From contig DCVQ01000018.1 in NCBI GenBank assembly GCA_002328745.1, forward strand, positions 4,140-24,303: DNA of 20,164 bases, written 5' to 3'. Position 1 is the first letter of the stretch. Every line of letters begins with the position of its first letter. The DNA is from Actinobacteria bacterium UBA2184 (GTDB lineage Bacteria; Actinomycetota; Coriobacteriia; Anaerosomatales; Anaerosomataceae). Positions 5,810-12,382 of this stretch are shown piece by piece. The translations under genes and the position numbers were made by a program. A model generated the notes under the pieces. The model did not search any database. It saw nothing but the letters and a program-made list of their open reading frames with translations, and was not told the DNA's origin.

Positions 5810-5852
5810 CATCAGCCCGACAGGGCGGTCGAGGCGAGCTCCATCGCCTTCT
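5800..5852 (-). ncRNA. Fluoride riboswitch aptamer (crcB motif)
   Basis: On the minus strand the order is GGCGATGG, AGCTCGCC, GACCGCCC, TGTC, GGGC, TGATGGCTCCTAC. This matches the crcB-motif consensus as I remember it. P1 is GGCG pairing with CGCC, the loop segment GGAGC pairs with GCTCC (pseudoknot), and stem GCCC-TGTC-GGGC is followed by the invariant TGATG. Its location directly upstream of a fluoride channel gene confirms it. It senses fluoride through bound magnesium ions and permits crcB-DUF190 transcription when fluoride is present. Confidence 0.92.
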
Positions 5853-5855
5853 GTA

Positions 5856-6140
5856 TCAGTGTAGCGGAACGATTCCACGGCGACGACTCGACATGTTGGC
5901 TCGGGTTACGAACGATGGCCGCCGCTCCGACGAGAGGCCCGCGCCAGTCACGGTCACCGCGACGGCAAGCGCGAGCCCGACCCTCGCGGCGAGCCGCCAT
6001 CTGCCTGATGCCGACCCCCTGGCCCGCTGCCAGACGAGCAAGAGGACGACCGTCAGGCCGCCGACCGTACCGAATGCAAGGAGGAAGACCGCCGTGTCGC
6101 AGGCCTGGCAGACGGCGGCAACGCAGACGGCGGCCAGCAA
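5856..6140 (-). CDS. Possible small membrane protein, hypothetical
   Basis: The product would be 94 residues from TTG 6138-6140. Two or three hydrophobic segments are visible (about 2-18, 19-38 and 50-68), with a cysteine group VCVAAVCQACD including a CxxC pair near the N-terminus and a basic C-terminal tail. No strong Shine-Dalgarno site precedes the start, and no ATG or GTG is available nearby. The composition looks membrane-protein-like, but GC-rich DNA readily yields spurious open frames. If real, it ends only a few bases before the crcB riboswitch. No family recognised. Confidence 0.4.
   Translation of the reverse strand: MLAAVCVAAVCQACDTAVFLLAFGTVGGLTVVLLLVWQRARGSASGRWRLAARVGLALAVAVTVTGAGLSSERRPSFVTRANMSSRRRGIVPLH
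5858..5863 (-). promoter_or_regulatory. Candidate -10 element for the riboswitch-crcB transcript
   Basis: TACACT on the minus strand ends about 7 bases before the expected transcript start at ~5851, just upstream of the aptamer. The -35 region (TCGTCG around 5881-5886) is a poor match. It overlaps the stop codon of the small upstream minus-strand ORF. Confidence 0.4.
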
Positions 6141-6294
6141 GCGCTTCAGGCGGACGCCGCCGCCCCGTGCGGTATGCTCAGGCCGCGAGGCAACGAGAGC
6201 GGCGCTTCAACTGGCGCGCGAAGACGCCAGGTAGGCCGATCTTGATCCGCGAGAATGTGACCGTTGCCGCCGGGACGCGATCGAGGAGGATCTC

Positions 6295-6840
6295 ATGGAG
6301 GCGATACTTCGGCACCGCAGGGCAGCAGTCGCGGGTATCATGCTCGCGTCGCTGCTGCTGTTCGGTTGTGACTTCTTCGACGGGTTCTCCGAGTCTGGTG
6401 GAAGCAGGGATGTCGAGAAGCTCAGGGAGGAGACCCGGCGAGAGCTTGAAGAGATGAACAGGCAGCTGGAGCACGAGGCCGAAGCCGATCAGGCACTGGC
6501 CTCCGGGGAGGTCCTCTCGGTCCGCGTCAACTATGGGAACAGCGGCGCCACGCAGTGCCAGGTACGCATAGACAACGAGCGCAACGGTTGGTACGACGAG
6601 GTCGAGTTCATCGCTCACGCGGGCTCGCTCGGAGGCCCGGGTAAGATGTACGACGACTACGGGTTCGGCGCGACGAACTTCAACAGGCAGCTCACCCAGC
6701 CGGAGTACTACGACCCCGAAGACGCTGCAGGCGAGTACCGGATAACCGTCACCGCCGGCACTGGCTACAATGCCACGGCCAAGGTGAGTTGGGACGGCGA
6801 GCGGTTCAGTCCCAGCCTCCTGTCGTTTTCCCTGGACTGA
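6295..6840 (+). CDS. Putative lipoprotein with coiled-coil linker
   Basis: The product is 181 residues. The signal peptide MEAILRHRRAAVAGIMLASLLLFGC has a basic n-region, a hydrophobic core and lipobox LFGC with Cys25, indicating a membrane-anchored extracytoplasmic lipoprotein. A charged heptad-like helix (about 38-65, VEKLREETRRELEEMNRQLEHEAEA) forms a probable coiled-coil stalk. The remaining 110 residues look beta-rich, with aromatic and Gly/Asp-rich segments (YDDYGFGATNFNRQL, GEYRITVTAGTGYNATAKVSWDG) suggesting an immunoglobulin-like fold. GAGGAGGA (6283-6290) precedes ATG 6295. A TATGCT sequence at 6173-6178 could be a distant -10. The hairpin at 6864-6895 follows the stop. Family not recognised. 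Confidence 0.85.
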   Translation: MEAILRHRRAAVAGIMLASLLLFGCDFFDGFSESGGSRDVEKLREETRRELEEMNRQLEHEAEADQALASGEVLSVRVNYGNSGATQCQVRIDNERNGWYDEVEFIAHAGSLGGPGKMYDDYGFGATNFNRQLTQPEYYDPEDAAGEYRITVTAGTGYNATAKVSWDGERFSPSLLSFSLD

Positions 6841-6863
6841 GGTCGGGGTATGAGGTGCTCGTC

Positions 6864-6895
6864 ACTGCGCCGCTGACACCGTCACGCGGCGCAGT
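6864..6895 (+). terminator. Strong hairpin after the lipoprotein gene
   Basis: ACTGCGCCGC (6864-6873) pairs perfectly with GCGGCGCAGT (6886-6895), and TGAC/GTCA inside extends the stem to 14 bp with one bulged C. It lies 24 bases after the lipoprotein stop and 48 bases before the next gene. No U-tract follows. Confidence 0.55.
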
Positions 6896-6942
6896 ACCTG
6901 CCGAAGTGCGAGCATGGTGTCCTTATCATCGAGGGAGTGCCC

Positions 6943-7701
6943 GTGGACAACTGGAAGTTCTTCGACATCACGCACCGCGAACATGTCGTGTGCAACCCCA
7001 CAAGCGAAGAGAAGCTGGCGCGTATGGTCAAGCTCCTCCGTCTCCCGGATGACGCGCAGGTGGTCGACATCGCGTGCGGGAAGGGCGAGTTCCTCATCCG
7101 CCTGGCAGAGGTCTATCGCGTTCGCGGCATCGGCGTCGACCTTTCTCCGTTCTTCACAGCCGAGGCACACAAGAGGCTCGATGCACGGGCACCGGGCGCC
7201 TCCATCACCTTCACCGAGATGGATGGATCGGATTTCGAGCCGGACGAGCCGCACAGCCTCGATCTCGCCTCGTGCATCGGGGCCAGCTGGGTCTTCGGGG
7301 GCCACGCACGCACTCTCGATGCGCTGGCCGGCATGGTGAAGCCCGGCGGCTGGGTGATCGCGGGCGAGCCGTACTGGCTGAAGGAGCCGTCGCAGGACTA
7401 TCTGGAGGCGGCCGAGGTGGCGAGAGAGGACTTCGGAAGCCACGCTTCGAATGCGCAAGCCGGAGAGCAGCGCGGGTTGGACCTCGTCCACACCATCGTG
7501 AGCAGCCTCGACGACTGGGACCGCTACGAGGGTCTGCAATGGTACGCAGCCGACGAGTACGCTCGAAGCCATCCGGACGATCCGGATCTGGCGGAGGTGG
7601 TCGAGCGAGTGCGCGGTGCGAAGGCGGCCTACCTGCGCTGGGGGCGCGACACCCTCGGGTGGGCGATCTACATGTTCAGGGCGCGCCCTGCCGGGCAGTG
7701 A
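6943..7701 (+). CDS. Class I SAM-dependent methyltransferase
   Basis: The product is 252 residues and soluble. The N-terminal motif MDNWKFFDITHREHVVCNPTSEEKL precedes SAM-binding motif I, VVDIACGKGEFLIRLAE (40-56). An acidic strand-2 end (GIGVDLSPFFTAEA) and a motif IV-like segment, LASCIGASWVFGGH, follow. I recall similar proteins annotated as methyltransferase type 11/ubiE-like with unknown acceptor. GTG 6943 is chosen because GAGGGA (6931-6936) lies six bases upstream; GTG 6937 directly abuts that site. The stop is followed after 25 bases by the GNAT gene with its own ribosome-binding site, so the two are probably co-transcribed. It is unrelated in detail to the cassette methyltransferase at 2234. 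Confidence 0.9.
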   Translation: MDNWKFFDITHREHVVCNPTSEEKLARMVKLLRLPDDAQVVDIACGKGEFLIRLAEVYRVRGIGVDLSPFFTAEAHKRLDARAPGASITFTEMDGSDFEPDEPHSLDLASCIGASWVFGGHARTLDALAGMVKPGGWVIAGEPYWLKEPSQDYLEAAEVAREDFGSHASNAQAGEQRGLDLVHTIVSSLDDWDRYEGLQWYAADEYARSHPDDPDLAEVVERVRGAKAAYLRWGRDTLGWAIYMFRARPAGQ

Positions 7702-7726
7702 GGGCGGGACGCGAGAGGAGTGGGAC

Positions 7727-8227
7727 GTGGGCTACTCCATCGTGAGGGGGCCCGTGCCAGGGGTGCTCCACAGGATCGTGGACATGCACGATTCCTACTA
7801 CGGACAGCACTGGGGGTTCGGGCGTGAGTTCACTCACAAGAACCTGACCGAGATCGGGGAGCTGCTCGGCAGGTTCGACCCCGCACGCGACGGTCTGTGG
7901 ACCGCGCAGGTGGACGGACGCATCGAGGGCTCCGTGGCCATCGACGGTTCGCACGCCGCGACGGAGGGTGCGCACCTGCGCTGGTTCCTCGTCTCGGATG
8001 CGCTGCGCGGTCAAGGGGCGGGATCGCAGCTTCTGCACGAGGCGCTCACGTTCTGCCGGCTCCGCGGCTTCCCGAGGGTCTACCTGTGGACGTTCGCGGG
8101 TCTCGACGACGCGAGAAGGCTCTACGCCAAGTCGGGGTTCGTGCTCACCGAGGAACAGGTGGGTCTGCGCTGGGGCACCGAGGTGTTGGAGCAAAGACTC
8201 GAGTGCAGTCTGTCCGAGACCGCCTGA
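7727..8227 (+). CDS. GNAT family N-acetyltransferase
   Basis: The product is 166 residues. The acetyl-CoA pyrophosphate loop RGQGAGSQLL (94-103) follows strand 4, HLRWFLVSDALRG, and the C-terminal motif B region reads YLWTFAGLDDARRLYAKSGFVLTEE. This is a single GNAT domain of normal length. The N-terminal pattern HDSYYGQHWGFGREFTHKNLTEI resembles the acetyltransferase halves of MarR-GNAT fusions as I remember them, though no MarR domain is present here. The acyl acceptor is unknown. GTG 7727 has GAGAGGAG (7713-7720) six bases upstream. It probably forms a two-gene unit with the preceding methyltransferase. Confidence 0.9.
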   Translation: MGYSIVRGPVPGVLHRIVDMHDSYYGQHWGFGREFTHKNLTEIGELLGRFDPARDGLWTAQVDGRIEGSVAIDGSHAATEGAHLRWFLVSDALRGQGAGSQLLHEALTFCRLRGFPRVYLWTFAGLDDARRLYAKSGFVLTEEQVGLRWGTEVLEQRLECSLSETA

Positions 8228-8318
8228 CCCGCGCCAAGACACGTAGCGCACGGCAGTCCTGGACGAGTCGCTAGGGCGAACGTGTACGATTACCCGGAAT
8301 CGACGCCAGGAGGCCCTC

Positions 8319-9044
8319 GTGACACAGACCGTGCGCTCGGCCGACTCTCCCGCGCAGCCCGCCACGTTCGCCACGCTGTACCGCATCGGCGCTGTCGCCG
8401 CGCTCGTGACGGTGGCGATCACCGTCGTCCAGATCGTCGCGGGCATCCTCTGGCCGCCGCCCGACTTCGCTCCCACGGCTGCTGCCGCTACGAACATCCT
8501 CGAAATGGCTCAGGCGGACCCCACGCTCACGTTCGTGAGGCTCGACGGGCTCATGGTCCTCGACTATCTGTTGCTCCTGGTCGTCTACGTCGCGCTCTAT
8601 GCCGCGCTCAGGCGGTTCGACCCGTCGCTGATGGCGCTCGGCACAGCGCTTGCGCTTGCGGCGATCACGCTCTACCTCGCCGTCAATCCTGCGGCGACGA
8701 TGCTCGCCCTCGCGGGCCGGTACGCCGCTACCGATGCGACCGCCTCCGGAGTCGTCCCGGCGGCGCAGGCGGTCCTCGCGAACTTCCAAGGAACGGCGTT
8801 TCTCGTGCACTACGTCGTGATGGGCATCGCCGGCATGCTGGTGTCGCTCGTCATGCTGCGGAGCGCCGTGTTCTCGAGGGCCACCGCCATCGCCGGCATC
8901 GCCCAGGGCGCGATGATGCTGGTGCCCGTCACGTTCGGCATGGTCGGGCTGCTCTTCGCGCTCGGCTCCCTCGTGCCCTTCATCGTCTGGTTCGTCCTCG
9001 TGGCTCGACGGCTGCACCGACTGGCCGCCGAGCCTGCGGTCTAG
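8319..9044 (+). CDS. DUF4386-like integral membrane protein
   Basis: The product is 241 residues with six predicted membrane helices (about 24-48, 83-102, 108-126, 168-188, 190-210, 214-236). The layout, with a short loop carrying AATNILEMAQADPTLTFVRLDGLMVLDYLLLLVVYVALYAAL between helices 1 and 2, fits the DUF4386 family, whose function is unknown. GTG 8319 follows CAGGAGG (8307-8313). A possible -10, TACGAT, lies at 8285-8290, with only a weak -35. Nothing in the neighbours suggests a substrate or partner. Confidence 0.8.
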   Translation: MTQTVRSADSPAQPATFATLYRIGAVAALVTVAITVVQIVAGILWPPPDFAPTAAAATNILEMAQADPTLTFVRLDGLMVLDYLLLLVVYVALYAALRRFDPSLMALGTALALAAITLYLAVNPAATMLALAGRYAATDATASGVVPAAQAVLANFQGTAFLVHYVVMGIAGMLVSLVMLRSAVFSRATAIAGIAQGAMMLVPVTFGMVGLLFALGSLVPFIVWFVLVARRLHRLAAEPAV

Positions 9045-9159
9045 CGGTCGCGGGCATCGAGCAGTCGGCGGGGATTCGCATCGGCGGAGCCGTACCCGCT
9101 CTCGGTGAGGCTTGTCCCCCGCTGTAACCTTTTGCCCTTCTCGTGCGTCTTTCTAGGTA

Positions 9160-9276
9160 GGGGCAATCCTCTGGCCCGCGCGAGCGAAAGAGAAGGCGCC
9201 ATCACCCGGCACATCCTCTCCGCTTCCGCCGCGTCACGTACGCCGCGTCTCTCGGCGCAGATGCGCGGGCCAGAGG
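9160..9276 (+). ncRNA. Candidate structured RNA, unassigned
   Basis: CCTCTGGCCCGCGC (9168-9181) and GCGCGGGCCAGAGG (9263-9276) are perfect reverse complements over 14 bases, extendable by one G-U pair. They enclose 81 bases with weaker internal pairing (GAGAAGG with CCTCTC; GCCGCG repeats). A possible promoter, TTGCCC (9132-9137) and TAGGTA (9154-9159) with a 16-base spacer, would start a transcript at about 9166. It does not match tmRNA, 4.5S RNA, RNase P or any riboswitch I know. Strand is assumed from the promoter guess. Confidence 0.35.
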
Positions 9277-9394
9277 CCAGCAAGAAGGGGGTGGTCGTTC
9301 GAGGTGCCCGAGACCCACAGACTCCCAGACAAGACACGACGAACATGAATCAGTCTCTTACTGACAACAACCGCGAGACCGTGCGGAGAGCGAG

Positions 9395-9490
9395 ATGTCC
9401 GCACCCGAGGAGAAGCCCTGTCAACAACAACAACGGCAACAACCTGTAGGGCATCACGCCCGGGCAGGAAGACTCAGAAGATCCCGTTGA
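9395..9490 (+). CDS. Possible 31-residue Gln/Arg-rich small protein
   Basis: ATG 9395 is preceded by GGAGAG (9385-9390) at a spacing of 4. The frame encodes MSAPEEKPCQQQQRQQPVGHHA and an Arg-rich end, stopping 18 bases before the terminator-like hairpin. The CAA run at about 9421-9445 is read here as glutamines. Another frame starting at ATG 9345 reads it as asparagines and ends at 9449. Either could be a leader peptide or chance. Confidence 0.2.
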   Translation: MSAPEEKPCQQQQRQQPVGHHARAGRLRRSR

Positions 9491-9508
9491 AGTCACACGA
9501 TCAGGCGC

Positions 9509-9532
9509 GGGGGGCCGGTTCTCCGGCCCCCC
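9509..9532 (+). terminator. GC-rich hairpin terminator candidate
   Basis: GGGGGGCCGG (9509-9518), loop TTCT, and CCGGCCCCCC (9523-9532) make a perfect 10-bp stem, followed by GGTTCTCT. It lies upstream of the next gene (9570) and after the structured region, so it probably ends a transcript from that region. Confidence 0.6.
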
Positions 9533-9569
9533 GGTTCTCTATCCGGCGTTTCAGTGGAAAGGAAGCGAC

Positions 9570-9899
9570 ATGGGTGTCTTCTTCAAGTCGCAACCGGTTC
9601 AGGCGGCGATCACTCCAGCGCTGCTGACCGCCCTCGAGACGGCCCCCACCACGATACCCGCGATGCGGGCGGTGGCCGTCGAGCAGGCGGCGGAGGTAGG
9701 CAAGAAGGTGCGCGGCGAGTTCTCGTGGGGCCGCCTCGCTGTTGCGTTCGGCATCATCCTGGTCGTCTTCGGGATGGCCGTCTTCGCCGGTCGCGACGAA
9801 CGCCTTGCGGATCTCTACGGTGTGACGGTCCATGCGACCGAGTTGGGGCTCGGGGGTGTTCTTGGGCTGCTGATCGGCGAGGTGGCATCGAAGAGCTAG
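9570..9899 (+). CDS. Small membrane protein, hypothetical
   Basis: The product is 109 residues. The N-terminal half (MGVFFKSQPVQAAITPALLTALETAPTTIPAMRAVAVEQAAEVGKKV) is mildly amphipathic. One clear membrane helix follows (about 57-74, LAVAFGIILVVFGMAVFAG) and a Gly-rich, weaker hydrophobic segment near the C-terminus (about 88-105). AGGAAG lies a few bases before ATG 9570. The gene stands alone between the hairpin at 9509 and the next hypothetical gene. I do not recognise the family. Confidence 0.7.
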   Translation: MGVFFKSQPVQAAITPALLTALETAPTTIPAMRAVAVEQAAEVGKKVRGEFSWGRLAVAFGIILVVFGMAVFAGRDERLADLYGVTVHATELGLGGVLGLLIGEVASKS

Positions 9900-10020
9900 C
9901 GCCTCATCGGCTGGTCGGGCGCGCGGCTTCACCGGCATCTGGCCGCGGCGCCCGGTCGGCACCACGCGTATCGGCTATGGTAGCCTGCGGTAGTACCCGG
10001 GAGATGGAATCGAGACTCGC

Positions 10021-10473
10021 ATGCTGAACGCACAGGAGATCGAAGCGGCACAGGCCGATGTCGAGATCGATATGGCCTATCGCCTGAAGGCGTTCGGTGC
10101 CGAATTGGCGATGGTCGTGAACGCCGCCGCCATGAGCGGCTCCATCCAGATGACGATGACGCAGGAGAGGGTCGTCGCCACAGTGACCGAGGAGTACATC
10201 CTCCGGGCGGCGCTGTGCGCGGAGGCCTTCATCGCGCAGCTCACGAAGGACAACCTCGCACCGGTGGGGGAGACCGGCGAGCAGATCAAGACGCTCGTCG
10301 CCGACGCCCTCGCGGCCCGCGTGGACGACATCGGACGCGCGCACGCCGGCGCCGTGACGATCGTCGGCTCGAGGGGCACGCTCCGGTCGTTCGACGACTG
10401 CCGTGAGGAGGCCCTCACCACCGCCAACGGCCGCATCGACGCCGCGTTGGCGAGGGTCCTCACGCAACCCTAG
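10021..10473 (+). CDS. Conserved-looking hypothetical soluble protein
   Basis: The product is 150 residues with no signal peptide or membrane helix. It is Ala-, Glu- and Thr-rich and mostly predicted helical by eye (LNAQEIEAAQADVEIDMAYRLKAFGAELAMVVNAAAMSG; EEYILRAALCAEAFIAQLTKD), with a central strand-like stretch, GAVTIVGSRGTLRSFD. No motif identifies a function. The Shine-Dalgarno is weak. ATG 10021 is the first start in the frame, and the upstream ATG at 10004 is out of frame and hits a stop quickly. GGCTATGGTAGCC (9972-9984) upstream is a small palindrome overlapping a possible -10. Confidence 0.65.
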   Translation: MLNAQEIEAAQADVEIDMAYRLKAFGAELAMVVNAAAMSGSIQMTMTQERVVATVTEEYILRAALCAEAFIAQLTKDNLAPVGETGEQIKTLVADALAARVDDIGRAHAGAVTIVGSRGTLRSFDDCREEALTTANGRIDAALARVLTQP

Positions 10474-10529
10474 CGGCGCTACACCGCTACAGGTTCAGCT
10501 GCTTCGGCCGTCTCCTCGGCCACGCCGAG
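10471..10529. terminator. Hairpins between convergent genes
   Basis: TAGCGG (10471-10476) pairs with CCGCTA (10484-10489) at the stop of the upstream gene, and CTCGGC (10515-10520) pairs with GCCGAG (10524-10529). The 148-nt gap 10474-10621 separates two convergent genes and holds no gene. These are weak bidirectional terminator candidates without U-tracts. Confidence 0.35.
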
Positions 10530-10621
10530 CTCGTCGCGGATCGCCTCGCACGCGCTCTCGACCCGATGAGGCGTGTCGTGTGTTCTCGGTGGGCCGGCGG
10601 CTGCTGCCGCGGCTCACGGGA

Positions 10622-11476
10622 CTAGCTGTTGTAGATGTCGCGTGCGACGAGCGATGCGAATCCGAGCGCCAGAGGCGCGAGTGCGTAGCCGGCGTCGATG
10701 ATCGGGGTCCGGCCGAGCCCGGTGTACCCGGCGTAGGCGAAGACCGTGTCGACCACCGCGAGGATGGACGCGCTGCCCACCACGAACCACCAGGGCCACG
10801 CAACGCGTCCCGCCCCCAGCCTGCTCACGAGCAGGCCGAGCGTGATGGCCGGCATGAGCAGGATGAAGACGTCCAGCATCGGGTAGAGCGTGTTGAAGAA
10901 GCGCAGCGCGAACGACATGCTGTGGTCTTCGGCGAAGATCACGTAGGGGCCGATGACCGCGAAGTACACGAGCGTCATGACAGCGGCCGAGACCCCGGCA
11001 GCGATGAGCATCGGCTGCCTGACGTTCAGGAGCCCCCGGTACGCGCGGATGGCCTTGAACAACCCGACGGCGAAGAGCGCGTAGCCGGCGAGCGTGGAGG
11101 CGTCCGCGATGCTGGGGTAGGGATCGGTGCCCGAGGCGAGGTATAGCGCGATGAAGATGACGTTGCCGACGCCGACGCTGAGCATGCCCAGGCCGAACAT
11201 CATCCACTGATCGCGCACCATGCCCTTCGCCAGAGAGCGGGCGACCCACAGGATCAGCGCCGCCACGGGCAGCGGGACCAGCGTCAGGCCGGCGAGGACC
11301 AGGTCCTGCGAATCGCCGAGCCGTCCGGTCGACGAGAAGTAGTCGAGAGTGGCGCCGCCGAGCACCGCGAGGGCCATCAGCACGCCGATCCAGCGAGTCG
11401 TGGTCGAGATGACGTGCGCACGTCCGGCGCGGGCGCGTCCTTTCGGCCCGGTGAGCACGATGTCGCTGTCGGTCAC
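10622..11476 (-). CDS. Eight-helix membrane protein coupled to the sigma factor gene
   Basis: The product is 284 residues from GTG 11474-11476. Eight membrane helices are visible, with a short N-terminal cytoplasmic tail (TDSDIVLTGPKGRARAGRAHV). The loop motif DPYPSIADASTLAGYALFAVGL resembles the PSxAD..YL..Y pattern I recall from multi-helix sensor domains preceding GGDEF domains in actinobacteria, but no effector domain follows. The start overlaps the sigma factor stop in GTGA (4 bases), with GAGGGGG upstream, implying translational coupling. It could be a membrane sensor or an anti-sigma factor of new type. No zinc-finger or typical anti-sigma helix bundle is seen, so that role is inference. 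An in-frame upstream extension overlaps the sigma gene and is rejected. Confidence 0.8.
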   Translation of the reverse strand: MTDSDIVLTGPKGRARAGRAHVISTTTRWIGVLMALAVLGGATLDYFSSTGRLGDSQDLVLAGLTLVPLPVAALILWVARSLAKGMVRDQWMMFGLGMLSVGVGNVIFIALYLASGTDPYPSIADASTLAGYALFAVGLFKAIRAYRGLLNVRQPMLIAAGVSAAVMTLVYFAVIGPYVIFAEDHSMSFALRFFNTLYPMLDVFILLMPAITLGLLVSRLGAGRVAWPWWFVVGSASILAVVDTVFAYAGYTGLGRTPIIDAGYALAPLALGFASLVARDIYNS

Positions 11477-12222
11477 AGTTGGCCCCCTCGTATGTCCGCT
11501 GCCACGCGTTCGATGGTGTCCGGCGGCAGCAATGGTGCGAGCACGCGACGGGCGCCGTCCTCGATCGCGCCTGCGTCTTCGTTCGTGAGCGTATCGAATG
11601 TCTTGCCGATAGAGACCGCCGTTCCCCGAACACACATGTCCGCGACGGTCGGGCCAACGTAGGGCGACAGTGCACGGACCGCACGTTCCGCGATTCCTGC
11701 CGTCGCCTCTCCTCCCATCGTTCCCGTTGCTTGCAGTGTGGCGCGCAGTCGCTCACGTGCCCGGTGCAGCGCGACCTTCGTCGCGCCGATCGTCATGCCA
11801 AGCTCGTTCGCCGTCTCGGTGACGCTGCGCTCCTCGAGGTACCGCACCTCGAGGAGATGGCGGTCGCGTTCCGGCAGCCGGGAGACCGCCTCGAGGAGCA
11901 CCCGACAATCAACCGACTGCAACGCGATCTCATCCGGTCCGAGACCGGGGTCGGCCGCCTCGGGAACCTCGGCAACGCTGTCCACGCGGCCGGTGCGCCG
12001 CGCACGATCGACGAGCTTGTTGCGTGTGACGGTCATCAGCCAGGCGTGCCGACGACCCGGATCGACGGTGTTCAGGTGGATATACGCGGTCTCAAGGATG
12101 TCTTGAGCCAGGTCCTCTGCATCGAAATGCGGAACACCACGCGCGCGGAGGTTGCGGTAGACAAGTCCGTAGAGATCGCCCCACGCACCGCTTCCTTGCG
12201 TGTGAAGACTCCCGTTATCCAT
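11473..12222 (-). CDS. ECF-like RNA polymerase sigma factor with C-terminal extension
   Basis: The product is 249 residues. Region 2 spans about 15-78 (FDAEDLAQDILETAYIHL, RHAWLMTVTRNKLVDRARR) and binds core polymerase and the -10. Region 4 spans about 103-163 (LPERDRHLLEVRYLEERSVTETANELGMTIGATKVALHRARERLR) and binds the -35 through its helix-turn-helix. Residues 166-249 (IAERAVRALSPYVGPTVADMCVRGTAVSIGKTF...RRVLAPLLPPDTIERVAADI) are an extra domain not found in ordinary ECF factors of ~170-200 residues. ATG 12220-12222 is used; the GGGGAG site is 13 bases upstream, which is long, and an in-frame TTG at 12259-12261 would add 13 residues. Its 3' end overlaps the membrane protein gene by 4 bases. 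Confidence 0.9.
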   Translation of the reverse strand: MDNGSLHTQGSGAWGDLYGLVYRNLRARGVPHFDAEDLAQDILETAYIHLNTVDPGRRHAWLMTVTRNKLVDRARRTGRVDSVAEVPEAADPGLGPDEIALQSVDCRVLLEAVSRLPERDRHLLEVRYLEERSVTETANELGMTIGATKVALHRARERLRATLQATGTMGGEATAGIAERAVRALSPYVGPTVADMCVRGTAVSIGKTFDTLTNEDAGAIEDGARRVLAPLLPPDTIERVAADIRGGQL

Positions 12223-12228
12223 AGAGAC

Positions 12229-12290
12229 GCATTGTCTCCCCGTTTGGTTACATGCACACAATCGCCCTGTACGGCATTGTCACCCAATGC
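12229..12290. promoter_or_regulatory. Direct repeat in the divergent sigma/DUF1508 promoter region
   Basis: GCATTGTCTCCC (12229-12240) and GCATTGTCACCC (12274-12285) differ at one of 12 bases and start 45 bp apart. The second copy is also part of an inverted repeat, GCATTG-TCACC-CAATGC (12274-12290). They lie in the 160-bp gap between divergent genes, just upstream of the sigma factor start, so they could be regulator or autoregulatory sites. Confidence 0.4.
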
Positions 12291-12382
12291 TGGGAATATG
12301 TGCCTTGGTTTCCGACGAGCGGTCGGACCGTGACCCTGGGGTATGTAAGGTGATAACCGGTCCCCCCGAGCGAGGAGTCATG

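Larger units (their letters stand above)
9045..9569. other. Gene-poor region with inverted repeats
   Basis: This stretch of 525 bases has no convincing gene. It contains a possible promoter (9132-9159), a perfect 14-bp inverted repeat with a 81-base interior (9168-9276), the hairpin GTGCGGA...TCCGCAC (9381-9402), two short overlapping open frames around a CAA run (9345-9490) and a strong GC hairpin (9509-9532). The order promoter, structured segment, hairpin suggests one or two small RNAs. Confidence 0.5.

Noticed and set aside
5798..6457. Plus-strand open frame of 219 codons across the riboswitch region
   Set aside because: It covers the antisense of the riboswitch and the start of the lipoprotein gene. 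It is Arg/Pro-rich and lacks a ribosome-binding site.
6862..7572. Minus-strand open frame of 236 codons
   Set aside because: It is antisense to a methyltransferase with a clear SAM motif and ribosome-binding site.
8271..9017. Minus-strand open frame of 248 codons
   Set aside because: It is antisense to the DUF4386-like membrane protein, extremely rich in His, Asp, Glu and Arg, with no plausible fold.
9420..9447. CAA run considered as a CRISPR or satellite repeat
   Set aside because: It is a short trinucleotide run of only a few units, without spacers or longer repeat periodicity.
10614..11756. Minus-strand open frame of 380 codons in a different frame from the membrane protein
   Set aside because: It overlaps both the sigma factor and membrane protein genes and encodes Arg/His-rich low-complexity sequence.
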